Of a stretch of DNA of 5,609 bases, positions 1 through 5,400 are shown in pieces. The notes under the pieces were generated by a model. It did no database searches. It had not been told where the DNA came from and was given only the letters and a program-made list of their open reading frames with translations. Each line of letters begins with the position of its first letter. Within the stretch, counting starts at the first letter, position 1. A program made the position numbers and the translations under genes. Origin of the DNA: Listeria marthii FSL S4-120 (lineage in GTDB: Bacteria > Bacillota > Bacilli > Lactobacillales > Listeriaceae); assembly GCA_000183865.1 (NCBI GenBank), contig CM001047.1, positions 2,516,421-2,522,029 of the forward strand, written 5' to 3'.

Positions 1-984
1 CCAGTCGATTTCGATTTCTGCATCATGGTCATATCCGGCATGACGAAGTGCTTCTGCTACAGAAAGGTAAGCATCTTGCAAGGAAACATATTTACCAACT
101 AAACCAATACGAACTTTTTTGGAAAGGTTTTTAACGCGGTGTACTAAGTTTTTCCAATCAGTCATTTCAGCTTGTGGTGCTTCTAATTGCAAGTGTTCAA
201 GGACGATATCATCCATTTTTTGTTTTTGTAAAGAAAGTGGTACGTTATAAAGTGTTTCTTCATCGCGAGATTCAATAACCTCAGAAGCTTTAATATCACA
301 AAATAGCGCAATCTTGTCTTTCATTTCTTGTGAAACTGGTTGCTCTGTACGAACAACGATAATGTTTGGTTGAATTCCTAGGCTGCGAAGTTCTTTTACA
401 CTATGTTGTGTTGGTTTTGTTTTCATTTCGCCAGCTGCTTTGATGTAAGGAATTAAAGTTGTGTGGATATAAAGTACGTTTTCCGCACCAACATCCCCTT
501 TAATTTGACGAATTGCTTCTAAGAATGGTAATGATTCGATGTCTCCAACAGTTCCACCAATTTCAGTGATAATGATATCTGAATTAGTCATACGAGCTGC
601 ACGGAAAACACGATCTTTTAATTCGTTTGTAATGTGTGGAATAACTTGCACAGTTCCACCTAAGTAATCCCCGCGACGTTCTTTTTTAATAACTTCTGAG
701 TAAACTTTACCAGTTGTCACGTTGCTGTATTTATTTAAGTTAATATCGATAAAACGTTCGTAATGGCCAAGATCCAAGTCTGTTTCTGCACCGTCATCCG
801 TTACATAAACTTCCCCGTGTTGGTATGGACTCATTGTTCCTGGGTCCACGTTGATGTATGGATCAAACTTTTGAATTGTAACACTAAGCCCACGATTTTT
901 CAGCAAACGTCCTAGTGATGCTGCTGTGATTCCTTTTCCGATTGACGAAACTACGCCACCTGTAACGAAAATATACTTTGTCAT
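1..984 (-). CDS. pyrG: CTP synthase, N-terminal 328 residues (3' end outside window)
   Basis: CTP synthase makes CTP from UTP, ATP and glutamine in the cytoplasm, the last step of pyrimidine nucleotide synthesis. I translated this open frame by hand; it runs from an ATG (982-984) to the window edge without a stop. The N-terminal amidoligase domain (about residues 1-266) is complete: the start has the invariant [14 protein letters not shown] segment (residues 6-19, Lys17 in the ATP loop), then [15 protein letters not shown] (39-53), [14 protein letters not shown] (65-78, Asp71 a Mg ligand) and [12 protein letters not shown] with Glu141, the second Mg ligand. The glutaminase domain starts near residue 291 ([14 protein letters not shown]), and its catalytic Cys-His-Glu lies beyond the edge. 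Family length is about 530-550, so roughly 60% is present. An SD (AGGAAGGAG, about 999-1007) lies about 14 nt upstream. The gene has its own promoter and attenuator leader and is separated from rpoE by a terminator. Confidence 0.98.
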   Translation of the reverse strand, partial: MTKYIFVTGGVVSSIGKGITAASLGRLLKNRGLSVTIQKFDPYINVDPGTMSPYQHGEVYVTDDGAETDLDLGHYERFIDINLNKYSNVTTGKVYSEVIKKERRGDYLGGTVQVIPHITNELKDRVFRAARMTNSDIIITEIGGTVGDIESLPFLEAIRQIKGDVGAENVLYIHTTLIPYIKAAGEMKTKPTQHSVKELRSLGIQPNIIVVRTEQPVSQEMKDKIALFCDIKASEVIESRDEETLYNVPLSLQKQKMDDIVLEHLQLEAPQAEMTDWKNLVHRVKNLSKKVRIGLVGKYVSLQDAYLSVAEALRHAGYDHDAEIEIDW

Positions 985-1074
985 GTTAAAAAAATCTACT
1001 CCTTCCTGAAATGAAAAACTTGCAGGGTTCTGACGATTTTCCTGCTGGGGTGGGAAATTGCCAGATAAAACAAT

Positions 1075-1108
1075 ATTGTGATTATCTTTCTAACGTATCA
1101 ATCACAAT
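1075..1108. repeat. 9-bp perfect inverted repeat in the pyrG leader
   Basis: ATTGTGATT (1075-1083) and AATCACAAT (1100-1108) are perfect inverted copies separated by 16 bases. They lie between the attenuator and the pyrG SD, with no T tract after either arm, so this is not a terminator. It could be an RNA stem in the leader or a binding site for a dimeric regulator; nothing in the sequence decides between them. Confidence 0.55.
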
Positions 1109-1127
1109 TTCAAGTATTTTGTAAACC

Positions 1128-1171
1128 AAAATAAAAAACACTCCGCCTACTTTATAAAAGTAAGGGAGCGT
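1128..1171 (-). terminator. pyrG leader attenuator (intrinsic terminator)
   Basis: On the minus strand the arm ACGCTCCCTTACTTT (1171-1157) pairs with AAAGTAGGCGGAGTGT (1153-1138) around a 3-nt loop. This gives about 15 pairs with one bulged C and one G-T wobble, followed by a T-rich tract (1138-1128). It sits about 40 nt into the transcript and about 145 nt before the pyrG start codon, so it cannot end an upstream gene and must act as an attenuator. The pyrimidine run in its upstream arm (GCTCCCTT) is the expected partner of a slippage-generated 5' poly-G. Confidence 0.9.
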
Positions 1172-1216
1172 CGATTCTCATAAATATCCGTCCCTATAAA
1201 AGGGAGCCCAAATAAA

Positions 1217-1245
1217 ATACTACTAATGATAGCGATAGAAGTCAA
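1217..1245 (-). promoter_or_regulatory. pyrG sigma-A promoter
   Basis: The minus strand has a -35 TTGACT (1245-1240), a 17-bp spacer and a -10 TAGTAT (1222-1217). Seven bases downstream is GGGC (1209-1206), the initiation sequence used by slippage-regulated pyrG promoters. An A-rich stretch (about 1250-1260 on the minus strand) precedes the -35 box and could act as an UP-like element. The promoter lies just past the rpoE terminator, so pyrG is an independent transcription unit. Confidence 0.88.
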
Positions 1246-1287
1246 GTCTTTATTTTTTGAAACCGCCATCAATCCATTAAGTACGTT

Positions 1288-1339
1288 AAAAAAAATCAGA
1301 TAGACACTTTTCCATAAAAATGGGTGTGTCTATCTGATT
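1288..1339 (-). terminator. rpoE intrinsic terminator
   Basis: The arms AATCAGATAGACAC (1294-1307) and GTGTCTATCTGATT (1326-1339) are a perfect 14-bp inverted repeat. The interior can add CCAT/ATGG (1312-1315 with 1320-1323). On the minus strand the hairpin is followed by eight T residues (1295-1288), about 13 nt after the rpoE stop codon. The plus-strand side has no T run, so termination is directional and ends rpoE transcripts before the pyrG promoter. Confidence 0.93.
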
Positions 1340-1351
1340 AAAATTTAGTTA

Positions 1352-1888
1352 TTATTTATCTTCTGGGTCTTCTGTATAATCGCCATCAGAATAGTCATCT
1401 TCTACAGTAGCTAAATCTCCTTCGATTCCATCTGGTAAGTGATCATCGTCATCTTCCTCTTCGTCAAGTAAAACGTCAGCAAGAGAGATTTCTTCTTCAC
1501 CAAGCTCTTCCACGATTTCTTCATCATCGTAGTCCACGTCATCATCCAAGATTTCTTCATCTTCATCGTCATCATCGTCTGATTTACGTTTTTTCTTAGG
1601 AGTAGTTTGTGTTTGAACTTCTTCATCAATTGCATCCATTGGATACCATGCACGAAGTCCCCACATGTTGTTTCCTAATGAAATAAAGTTACCATCAATA
1701 TTCATATCTGTATAAAATTGAACAAGACGCTCCCTTATTTCTGCATCTTTCAAACCTAGGAACGCTTGAATCTCTTTCACTAATTCAGGGAAAAGAATAG
1801 TTTCTTTCCGTTGTTCCAAAATAAAATGTGCAACATCAATTAAAGACAGTTCACTACGTTCTTCTTGCGTTAAGTTCTTTAAATCCAA
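1352..1888 (-). CDS. rpoE: RNA polymerase delta subunit
   Basis: Delta is the Firmicute-specific RNA polymerase subunit. It promotes core recycling, loosens non-specific nucleic-acid binding and, in B. subtilis, affects sensitivity to initiating NTP levels. With a TTG start the protein is 178 residues, near the 173 of B. subtilis RpoE. Residues about 10-85 match the HARE-HTH winged-helix domain, with the conserved stretch QFYTDMNIDGNF (57-68) and WGLRAWYP (76-83). Next come a lysine tract (PKKKRK, 97-102) and a tail of about 75 residues dominated by Asp/Glu, the expected disordered polyanion. A GTG at 1895-1897 would add MPV, but it sits 1 nt from the SD; the TTG at 1886-1888 is 10 nt from GAAAGGG and yields the family-like N-terminus MDLKNLTQEE. 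A promoter (1960-1988) and a strong terminator (1288-1339) can make it a single-gene unit, with possible read-through from upstream. Confidence 0.96.
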   Translation of the reverse strand: MDLKNLTQEERSELSLIDVAHFILEQRKETILFPELVKEIQAFLGLKDAEIRERLVQFYTDMNIDGNFISLGNNMWGLRAWYPMDAIDEEVQTQTTPKKKRKSDDDDDEDEEILDDDVDYDDEEIVEELGEEEISLADVLLDEEEDDDDHLPDGIEGDLATVEDDYSDGDYTEDPEDK

Positions 1889-1898
1889 AACTGGCACG

Positions 1899-1905
1899 CC
1901 CTTTC
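1899..1905 (-). promoter_or_regulatory. rpoE ribosome binding site (decides TTG start)
   Basis: GAAAGGG on the minus strand is 10 nt before TTG (1888-1886) and only 1 nt before the in-frame GTG (1897-1895). The spacing supports the TTG as start codon. Confidence 0.7.
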
Positions 1906-1959
1906 TATCGTAATTCCAATTTATTTAGCTGTTATTTTTTCGTTCAGCCCAACTTCACT

Positions 1960-1988
1960 ATTTTACATGTTATTTCTGGCAAGTACAA
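1960..1988 (-). promoter_or_regulatory. rpoE promoter (sigma-A type)
   Basis: The minus strand has a -35 TTGTAC (1988-1983), a 17-bp spacer and a -10 TAAAAT (1965-1960). It predicts a transcript start near 1953-1955 and a leader of about 65 nt before rpoE. It begins 21 bp after the stop codon of the small membrane protein gene, so rpoE can be transcribed on its own. Confidence 0.72.
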
Positions 1989-2008
1989 CCTAAATTTTCT
2001 TAATTACA

Positions 2009-2161
2009 TCAATTCTTCTTGACTATTTTATATCCGATGTAAAAGAAAAGGATGGCCATTAAAAGAATTGGGATCGATCCAAGTTGAAAGTCGTAGAGAA
2101 TATAGATTGCGACGCACAGAAACACGAAAAGCAGCGCCAAAATTATTAATCGCTTCATCAT
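2009..2161 (-). CDS. Small two-helix membrane protein, 50 residues, unknown function
   Basis: I found this short ORF by hand translation of the minus strand between argS and rpoE. It begins MMKRLIILALLFVFLCVAIY and ends GYKIVKKN before a TGA (2009-2011). Residues about 5-23 form one hydrophobic helix. A short polar turn with YDFQLGSIP (23-31) follows, then a second helix at about 32-44 and a basic tail (YKIVKK), a hairpin topology. By the positive-inside rule, the basic residues at both ends suggest both termini face the cytoplasm. GGGGAG (2172-2167) is 5 nt before the first ATG and 8 nt before the second (2158), so the protein is 50 or 49 residues. A promoter with good spacing lies at 2201-2229. 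I do not recognise a family. SD, promoter and membrane-like composition argue for a real gene; it could be missed by length-filtered annotation. Confidence 0.75.
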   Translation of the reverse strand: MMKRLIILALLFVFLCVAIYILYDFQLGSIPILLMAILFFYIGYKIVKKN

Positions 2162-2200
2162 ATGCTCTCCCCGTTTTTTCAATTACCTATGTTTCTATTA

Positions 2201-2229
2201 ACTTTAGTACATTTTGGTTATGACGTCAA
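2201..2229 (-). promoter_or_regulatory. Promoter for the small membrane protein gene (and possibly rpoE)
   Basis: The minus strand has a -35 TTGACG (2229-2224), a 17-bp spacer and a -10 TAAAGT (2206-2201), predicting a start near 2194 and a leader of about 33 nt. It begins 25 bp past the argS stop codon (2254). I see no terminator between the small gene and rpoE, so transcripts from here could continue through rpoE to its terminator. The -35 box overlaps the palindrome TGACGTCA (2221-2228). Confidence 0.68.
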
Positions 2230-2253
2230 CGAGTAACCTATAATTTTAGGATA

Positions 2254-3924
2254 TCACATTTTTTCTGGTGCTGATACACCTAGAAGCGTCAAACCATTTC
2301 TAAGAGTAATTTGTGCGGTCTTAATAAGCGCTAGTCTTGCTTTCGTTACTTCTAAATTATCCATATCGAGTACTTTATTGCTATTGTAGAAACGGTGGAA
2401 TGCAGCCGCTAAATCGTTTAAGTAGCGAACGATACGATGTGGCGCTCTTTTGGCAGCAGCTTCTGCAACAACATCCGCGAACTCACCTAGTACTTTTAAC
2501 AAATCATATTCTGCTTCGGTTTGTAGCAAGCTCATGTCAGCAGCTTCCGTAACTTCTAAATCTTGTTCTTTACCAGAACGTAAAATACTAGAAATTCTGG
2601 CATGCGCATATTGTACATAATAAACCGGATTATCGTTAGACGTTGATTTTGCTAAGCTCATATCGAAGTTCATATGTGTATCAGAACTACGCATTGCAAA
2701 GAAATATCTTGTCGCGTCAAGGCCAACTTCTTCAATTAAGTCACGCATTGTAACAGATTTACCAGTACGTTTACTCATTTTAACTTGAACACCATCTTCA
2801 AATAAGTGAACAAGTTGAATAATTTCTACTTCCAGTTGATTTGGTGAGTAACCAAGCGCTTCAATCGCCGCACGCATCCGCGGAATATAACCATGGTGAT
2901 CCGCTCCCCAAATATCAATTAGCACATCAAAGCCACGCTCTAATTTGTTTAAATGATAAGCGATATCTGGTAAGAAATATGTGTAGCTACCGTCTGATTT
3001 GATTAAAACACGGTCTTTATCATCTTCAAAATCAGTCGTTCTTAACCAAGTCGCGCCATCTTGTTCGTAAATATAGCCATTTTCGCGTAAACGTTCTAAC
3101 GCTGGCAACACTTTGTTTTCTTCATATAGAGACGTTTCTGAAAACCACTCATCAAAAGAAACGCGGAATTCTTCTAAGTCAGCGCGTAATTTCCCAGTTT
3201 CAAATGCTAGTGCATCAACGCGGAAAACGGAACGACGCTCTTCTTCGCTTGCATTCACATATTTATCGCCGTATTTAGCAGCTAAATCTTTACCAAGTGA
3301 GATAATATCTGCACCGCGGTAGCCATCTTCTGGGAATTCAGATTCTAAACCTAACGCTTCAAAATATCGTGCTTCTGCTGAAAGAACTAAATTATTAATT
3401 TGATTTCCGGCATCATTAATATAATATTCTCTTGAAACATCGAAGCCGGCCACGCTCATAATGTTAGCCAGCGAGTCTCCGATTGCAGCTCCACGGGCAT
3501 GCCCTAAATGCAAGTCACCAGTTGGGTTCGCGGAAACAAATTCAATTTGGAATTTTTCTCCTTTACCAAAATCAGACTCGCCGTATTTTTCATCTTCTTT
3601 TAGAATAACTGGAACTAAGTCGGTTAAATAAGCATTATCCAAATAGAAATTAATAAAACCAGGTCCAGCAATTTCTACTTCTTTAATTAATTTGTTATCT
3701 TTTTTAAGTTCTGGAACGATACTTTCGGCAATTTGACGAGGGGCTTTCTTCGCTACTCTAGCAAGCTGCATCGCAATATTAGTCGAATAATCTCCATGCT
3801 TTTTATCTTTAGGTACTTCGAGTAAAATTTCTGGTACTTCTGTTTCTTCTAAACCAACCGCTTGAACAACTGCTTGTTTGATATGTTCAATTAGTTTAAT
3901 TTGGTTCTCTTGCATGACATTCAT
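2254..3924 (-). CDS. argS: Arginyl-tRNA synthetase (class I)
   Basis: ArgRS charges tRNA-Arg with arginine at the expense of ATP in the cytoplasm. The 556-residue product has the full bacterial architecture. The N-terminal Add-1 domain (about residues 8-95) includes [14 protein letters not shown] and [10 protein letters not shown]. The class I Rossmann catalytic core has [16 protein letters not shown] (131-146), with HLGH at 139-142 as the HIGH motif, and later [13 protein letters not shown] (338-350). The KMSKS-like loop is KMSKRTGKS (382-390). The C-terminal DALR anticodon-binding domain starts near 431 ([13 protein letters not shown]) and ends at APEKM. Length is typical of the family. The ATG at 3922-3924 has AGGAGG 7 nt upstream; an internal ATG at codon 4 lacks equal spacing. 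The start overlaps the DUF1934 gene's stop as ATGA, so the two are probably translationally coupled in one operon. I see no convincing terminator downstream. Confidence 0.99.
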   Translation of the reverse strand: MNVMQENQIKLIEHIKQAVVQAVGLEETEVPEILLEVPKDKKHGDYSTNIAMQLARVAKKAPRQIAESIVPELKKDNKLIKEVEIAGPGFINFYLDNAYLTDLVPVILKEDEKYGESDFGKGEKFQIEFVSANPTGDLHLGHARGAAIGDSLANIMSVAGFDVSREYYINDAGNQINNLVLSAEARYFEALGLESEFPEDGYRGADIISLGKDLAAKYGDKYVNASEEERRSVFRVDALAFETGKLRADLEEFRVSFDEWFSETSLYEENKVLPALERLRENGYIYEQDGATWLRTTDFEDDKDRVLIKSDGSYTYFLPDIAYHLNKLERGFDVLIDIWGADHHGYIPRMRAAIEALGYSPNQLEVEIIQLVHLFEDGVQVKMSKRTGKSVTMRDLIEEVGLDATRYFFAMRSSDTHMNFDMSLAKSTSNDNPVYYVQYAHARISSILRSGKEQDLEVTEAADMSLLQTEAEYDLLKVLGEFADVVAEAAAKRAPHRIVRYLNDLAAAFHRFYNSNKVLDMDNLEVTKARLALIKTAQITLRNGLTLLGVSAPEKM

Positions 3925-4370
3925 TCTGCGTCCTCCTCTATTTTCATTAAAACAGTATATGAGCCGATGTATTCCCCGTGGCTTAGCAAATCATATTGAA
4001 AAGCAACTTCGCTCAATACATCTGGCTTATTTTCATATAGTTCTTCCATTGATACTAATTCTGATTCTAATTGTAATTTCCCTGCTCCTGAATCAACAGA
4101 CGCAGTACTTCTCCTATTATCTCGGAAAAAGTGCATTCTCATATTTACGGCACCACTTCGCATTAAAAGCAGTTCGTTGTCAGCAATTTTAAGAACCGTA
4201 CGAATTGTTCCAGCTAATTGTTTTTCCTCATAATGCAGATAACGATTGCCTTTATCCCGGTAAAAAACACCCGAAACAGACATATCGGATTTCTCTTCTG
4301 CATCCATCTGACGGATGACATTGGTGATATGAATAGTTACTTTTTTTCGTTCCATTTGGTTGGCTGTCAT
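3921..4370 (-). CDS. DUF1934 family protein (YwiB-like)
   Basis: This 149-residue cytoplasmic protein has no signal peptide or membrane segment. Alternating hydrophobic and polar stretches ([42 protein letters not shown] and [14 protein letters not shown]) indicate many beta strands. That fits the DUF1934/YwiB family, which from memory has a calycin-like beta-barrel fold; its biochemical function is not established. In B. subtilis ywiB lies next to argS, the same arrangement as here. The reading frame ends in TGA overlapping the argS ATG by 4 bp, so it is the first gene of a two-gene operon driven by the promoter at 4415-4443. The ATG at 4370 follows AAAGGGG by about 12 nt, slightly long; the next ATG (codon 6, 4355) has no SD, so I keep the longer start. 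The assignment rests on neighbourhood and remembered sequence character. Confidence 0.88.
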   Translation of the reverse strand: MTANQMERKKVTIHITNVIRQMDAEEKSDMSVSGVFYRDKGNRYLHYEEKQLAGTIRTVLKIADNELLLMRSGAVNMRMHFFRDNRRSTASVDSGAGKLQLESELVSMEELYENKPDVLSEVAFQYDLLSHGEYIGSYTVLMKIEEDAE

Positions 4371-4414
4371 ATCGCTTATTTACCCCTTTCCGGTCAGAAG
4401 AATAGACGCATTAT

Positions 4415-4443
4415 ATTATAGTGAAAAATAGCATGAAAAGCAA
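4415..4443 (-). promoter_or_regulatory. Promoter of the DUF1934-argS operon
   Basis: The minus strand has a -35 TTGCTT (4443-4438), a 17-bp spacer and a perfect -10 TATAAT (4420-4415), predicting a start near 4407 and a leader of about 37 nt. It begins directly after the stop codon of the M50 peptidase gene (4448). The intergenic gap has only a 4-bp hairpin (AAGC/GCTT), so some read-through from the peptidase gene is possible. Confidence 0.85.
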
Positions 4444-4447
4444 CAGC

Positions 4448-5101
4448 TTAATATGACGTCAGACCAAATATTGCCAAAATCACATTTAGAACAAACGGAA
4501 TCACCGTATCAAAAATCGGTTGAATCGTAAATTCAGAGATAGGCGTTACCGCAACTACTAGGAAAACAAGTATCGCATATCGTTCTAGCGGCTCAAGTTT
4601 GGCCCTCGCAGACATTGGTAAGAATTCTACTAAAATTTGGTAGCCATCTAGTGGCGGAAGTGGAATCAAGTTAAATACAAATAATACAAGATTTAGGTTT
4701 ATAAAAATCATTAAAAATGTTTCTGCAACCGAGCCATATGTAAAGAAAGAAAAATTTAAAAATAATGCATAAAAGCCAACGCCAACCATCGCAAGGAATA
4801 AATTACTGATTGGACCAGCAAGCGAAACGAGAATACTTCCAAGTCGGCGTTTCTTTAATTTAAATCGATTGACCGGGGTCGGTTTAGCCCAACCAAAACC
4901 AGCAATTAAGATCATCAGTAAACCGAATAAATCGACATGTACGATTGGGTTCAAGGACAATCTCCCTTGATTTTTGGCTGTGTCGTCTCCAAAAGCGAGC
5001 GCAACCAAGGCATGAGCCCATTCATGGATTGTAAAAGCAATTAATAATGTAGCTACAACATACGGTATCATTTCTAGTGGGTAAGCGAGAAAACTAGGCA
5101 T
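4448..5101 (-). CDS. Site-2 protease family (M50) membrane zinc metallopeptidase, YwhC-like
   Basis: This is an integral membrane protein of 217 residues. HEWAH (26-30) in the first hydrophobic helix is the HExxH zinc site with catalytic Glu27. NLIPLPPLDG (144-153) is the second M50 motif, and Asp152 is the expected third zinc ligand. GWAKPTPVN (70-78) and AGPISN (95-100) are also typical of the compact S2P group that lacks PDZ or CBS domains. About five or six hydrophobic segments are visible. The family cleaves substrates within the membrane, often anti-sigma factors or signal-peptide remnants; the substrate here is unknown. I chose ATG 5099-5101 because AAGGAGG (5113-5107) is 5 nt upstream. 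An in-frame extension to 5194 would overlap the divergent tautomerase gene and its start signals and adds a non-family N-terminus. The neighbour is a YwhB-like tautomerase, as with ywhB/ywhC in B. subtilis. Confidence 0.94.
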   Translation of the reverse strand: MPSFLAYPLEMIPYVVATLLIAFTIHEWAHALVALAFGDDTAKNQGRLSLNPIVHVDLFGLLMILIAGFGWAKPTPVNRFKLKKRRLGSILVSLAGPISNLFLAMVGVGFYALFLNFSFFTYGSVAETFLMIFINLNLVLFVFNLIPLPPLDGYQILVEFLPMSARAKLEPLERYAILVFLVVAVTPISEFTIQPIFDTVIPFVLNVILAIFGLTSY

Positions 5102-5106
5102 AAGTG

Positions 5107-5113
5107 CCTCCTT
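5107..5113 (-). promoter_or_regulatory. Ribosome binding site of the M50 peptidase gene
   Basis: AAGGAGG on the minus strand, 5 nt before ATG 5101-5099, fixes the start and argues against the 31-codon upstream extension of the open frame. Confidence 0.85.
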
Positions 5114-5137
5114 ATCTTTTATTGAGTAATTTTTATA

Positions 5138-5146
5138 TGCTATAAT
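5138..5146 (+). promoter_or_regulatory. Extended -10 promoter of the tautomerase gene
   Basis: TGCTATAAT on the plus strand is an extended -10 element with a perfect TATAAT (5141-5146). No good -35 exists at 17 bp (TTTATT at 5118-5123), as often seen with extended -10 promoters. A start near 5153 would give a leader of about 20 nt. For the divergent M50 gene I see no equally clear promoter in the 72-bp gap. Confidence 0.72.
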
Positions 5147-5173
5147 GAAAAAAACGTTGATTGAGGTGAGAAA

Positions 5174-5359
5174 ATGCCATTTGTTACTATTCAATTTTTA
5201 GAAGGTCGTAGTGACGATCAAAAGAAAGCTTTAGTTAGCGAAGTAACCGAAGTTGTTTCCAAAAACCTAAAAGCGCCGAAAGAAAACATCCATGTGATTT
5301 TAGAAGAGATGAAAAAAACGGATTATGGTGTTGGCGGCGTAAGAAAATCTGATATTTAA
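5174..5359 (+). CDS. 4-oxalocrotonate tautomerase family protein (YwhB-like)
   Basis: This 61-residue protein begins MPFVTIQFLEGRSDDQKKAL. After Met removal the N-terminal Pro1 is the general base of the tautomerase superfamily, and Arg11 (in LEGR) matches the substrate-binding arginine. The family usually forms hexamers of about 60-residue beta-alpha-beta subunits that interconvert enol and keto forms of 2-oxo acids. Position 39, Arg in Pseudomonas 4-OT, is His here (ENIHVILEEM), and the Phe50 position is Tyr. The classical 4-oxalocrotonate activity may therefore be weak, and the physiological substrate is unknown. No catechol meta-cleavage genes are near. The SD GAGGTGAG (5163-5170) is 3 nt before the ATG (about 7 nt from the GAGG core). 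The gene is transcribed divergently from the M50 peptidase and ends before a hairpin terminator. It resembles B. subtilis YwhB. Confidence 0.93.
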   Translation: MPFVTIQFLEGRSDDQKKALVSEVTEVVSKNLKAPKENIHVILEEMKKTDYGVGGVRKSDI

Positions 5360-5366
5360 GCATGCT

Positions 5367-5400
5367 AAAAGCAAGGTTTATCGCCTTGTTTTTTTATTTT
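5367..5400 (+). terminator. Intrinsic terminator, probably shared by convergent genes
   Basis: CAAGG (5372-5376) pairs with CCTTG (5384-5388) around a 7-nt loop. The stem can be extended by a G-T wobble and A-T pairs on either side. On the plus strand it is followed by seven T residues (5389-5395), so it ends the tautomerase transcript. On the minus strand the same hairpin is followed by only four T residues (5370-5367), so it may also stop the converging gene, whose stop codon (5394-5396) lies inside the T run. Confidence 0.85.

Larger units (their letters stand above)
985..1209 (-). promoter_or_regulatory. pyrG untranslated leader with CTP-responsive attenuator
   Basis: This is a non-coding 5' leader of about 225 nt between the predicted transcript start (G at 1209) and the pyrG ATG. 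The transcript would begin GGGCUCCC. In order it holds a small hairpin (TCCCT 1205-1201 with AGGGA 1195-1191), an intrinsic terminator (1128-1171), a 9-bp inverted repeat (1075-1108), a weak 5-bp hairpin (GCAGG/CCTGC, 1022-1026 with 1041-1045) and the SD. From B. subtilis and Lactococcus lactis pyrG it is established that a GGGC start slips when CTP is scarce, adding extra G residues at the 5' end. These pair with a pyrimidine-rich segment in the terminator's upstream arm and prevent termination. The same parts are visible here, including GCTCCCTT in that arm (1169-1162), so I infer the same mechanism. Confidence 0.85.

Noticed and set aside
1440..1600. Repetitive tcatc/cttc-rich stretch that looks like a simple repeat
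   Set aside because: It is the codon pattern of the Asp/Glu-rich delta tail and has no regular period.
1411..1653. 80-codon minus-strand ORF inside rpoE
   Set aside because: Another frame of the acidic GA-rich tail of rpoE; the Met/Lys-rich product is a by-product of Asp/Glu codons, and no SD is visible.
1828..2022. 64-codon plus-strand ORF antisense to the start of rpoE
   Set aside because: It crosses the rpoE start, its promoter and the end of the small gene, has no SD and has no coherent protein character.
2069..2082. Palindromic GGATCGATCC in the small membrane protein gene
   Set aside because: It lies in coding sequence (LGSIP codons), away from any promoter; a chance palindrome is sufficient explanation.
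2237..2250. Small hairpin CCTA/TAGG after argS as a terminator
   Set aside because: Only four AT-rich pairs and no T tract on the minus strand; too weak to call.
3878..4192. 104-codon plus-strand ORF antisense to the argS/DUF1934 junction
   Set aside because: It runs opposite two well-supported genes and has no family resemblance; a shadow ORF. The plus-strand ORFs at 2337-2552, 3113-3322 and 4218-4421 are rejected on the same grounds.
5122..5127. TTGAGT as -35 box for the tautomerase promoter
   Set aside because: Only 13 bp separate it from TATAAT, too short for sigma-A; the extended -10 TGCTATAAT explains the promoter better.
5102..5194. N-terminal extension of the M50 peptidase to 5194
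   Set aside because: It would overlap the divergent tautomerase start and RBS, while a strong SD precedes ATG 5101.
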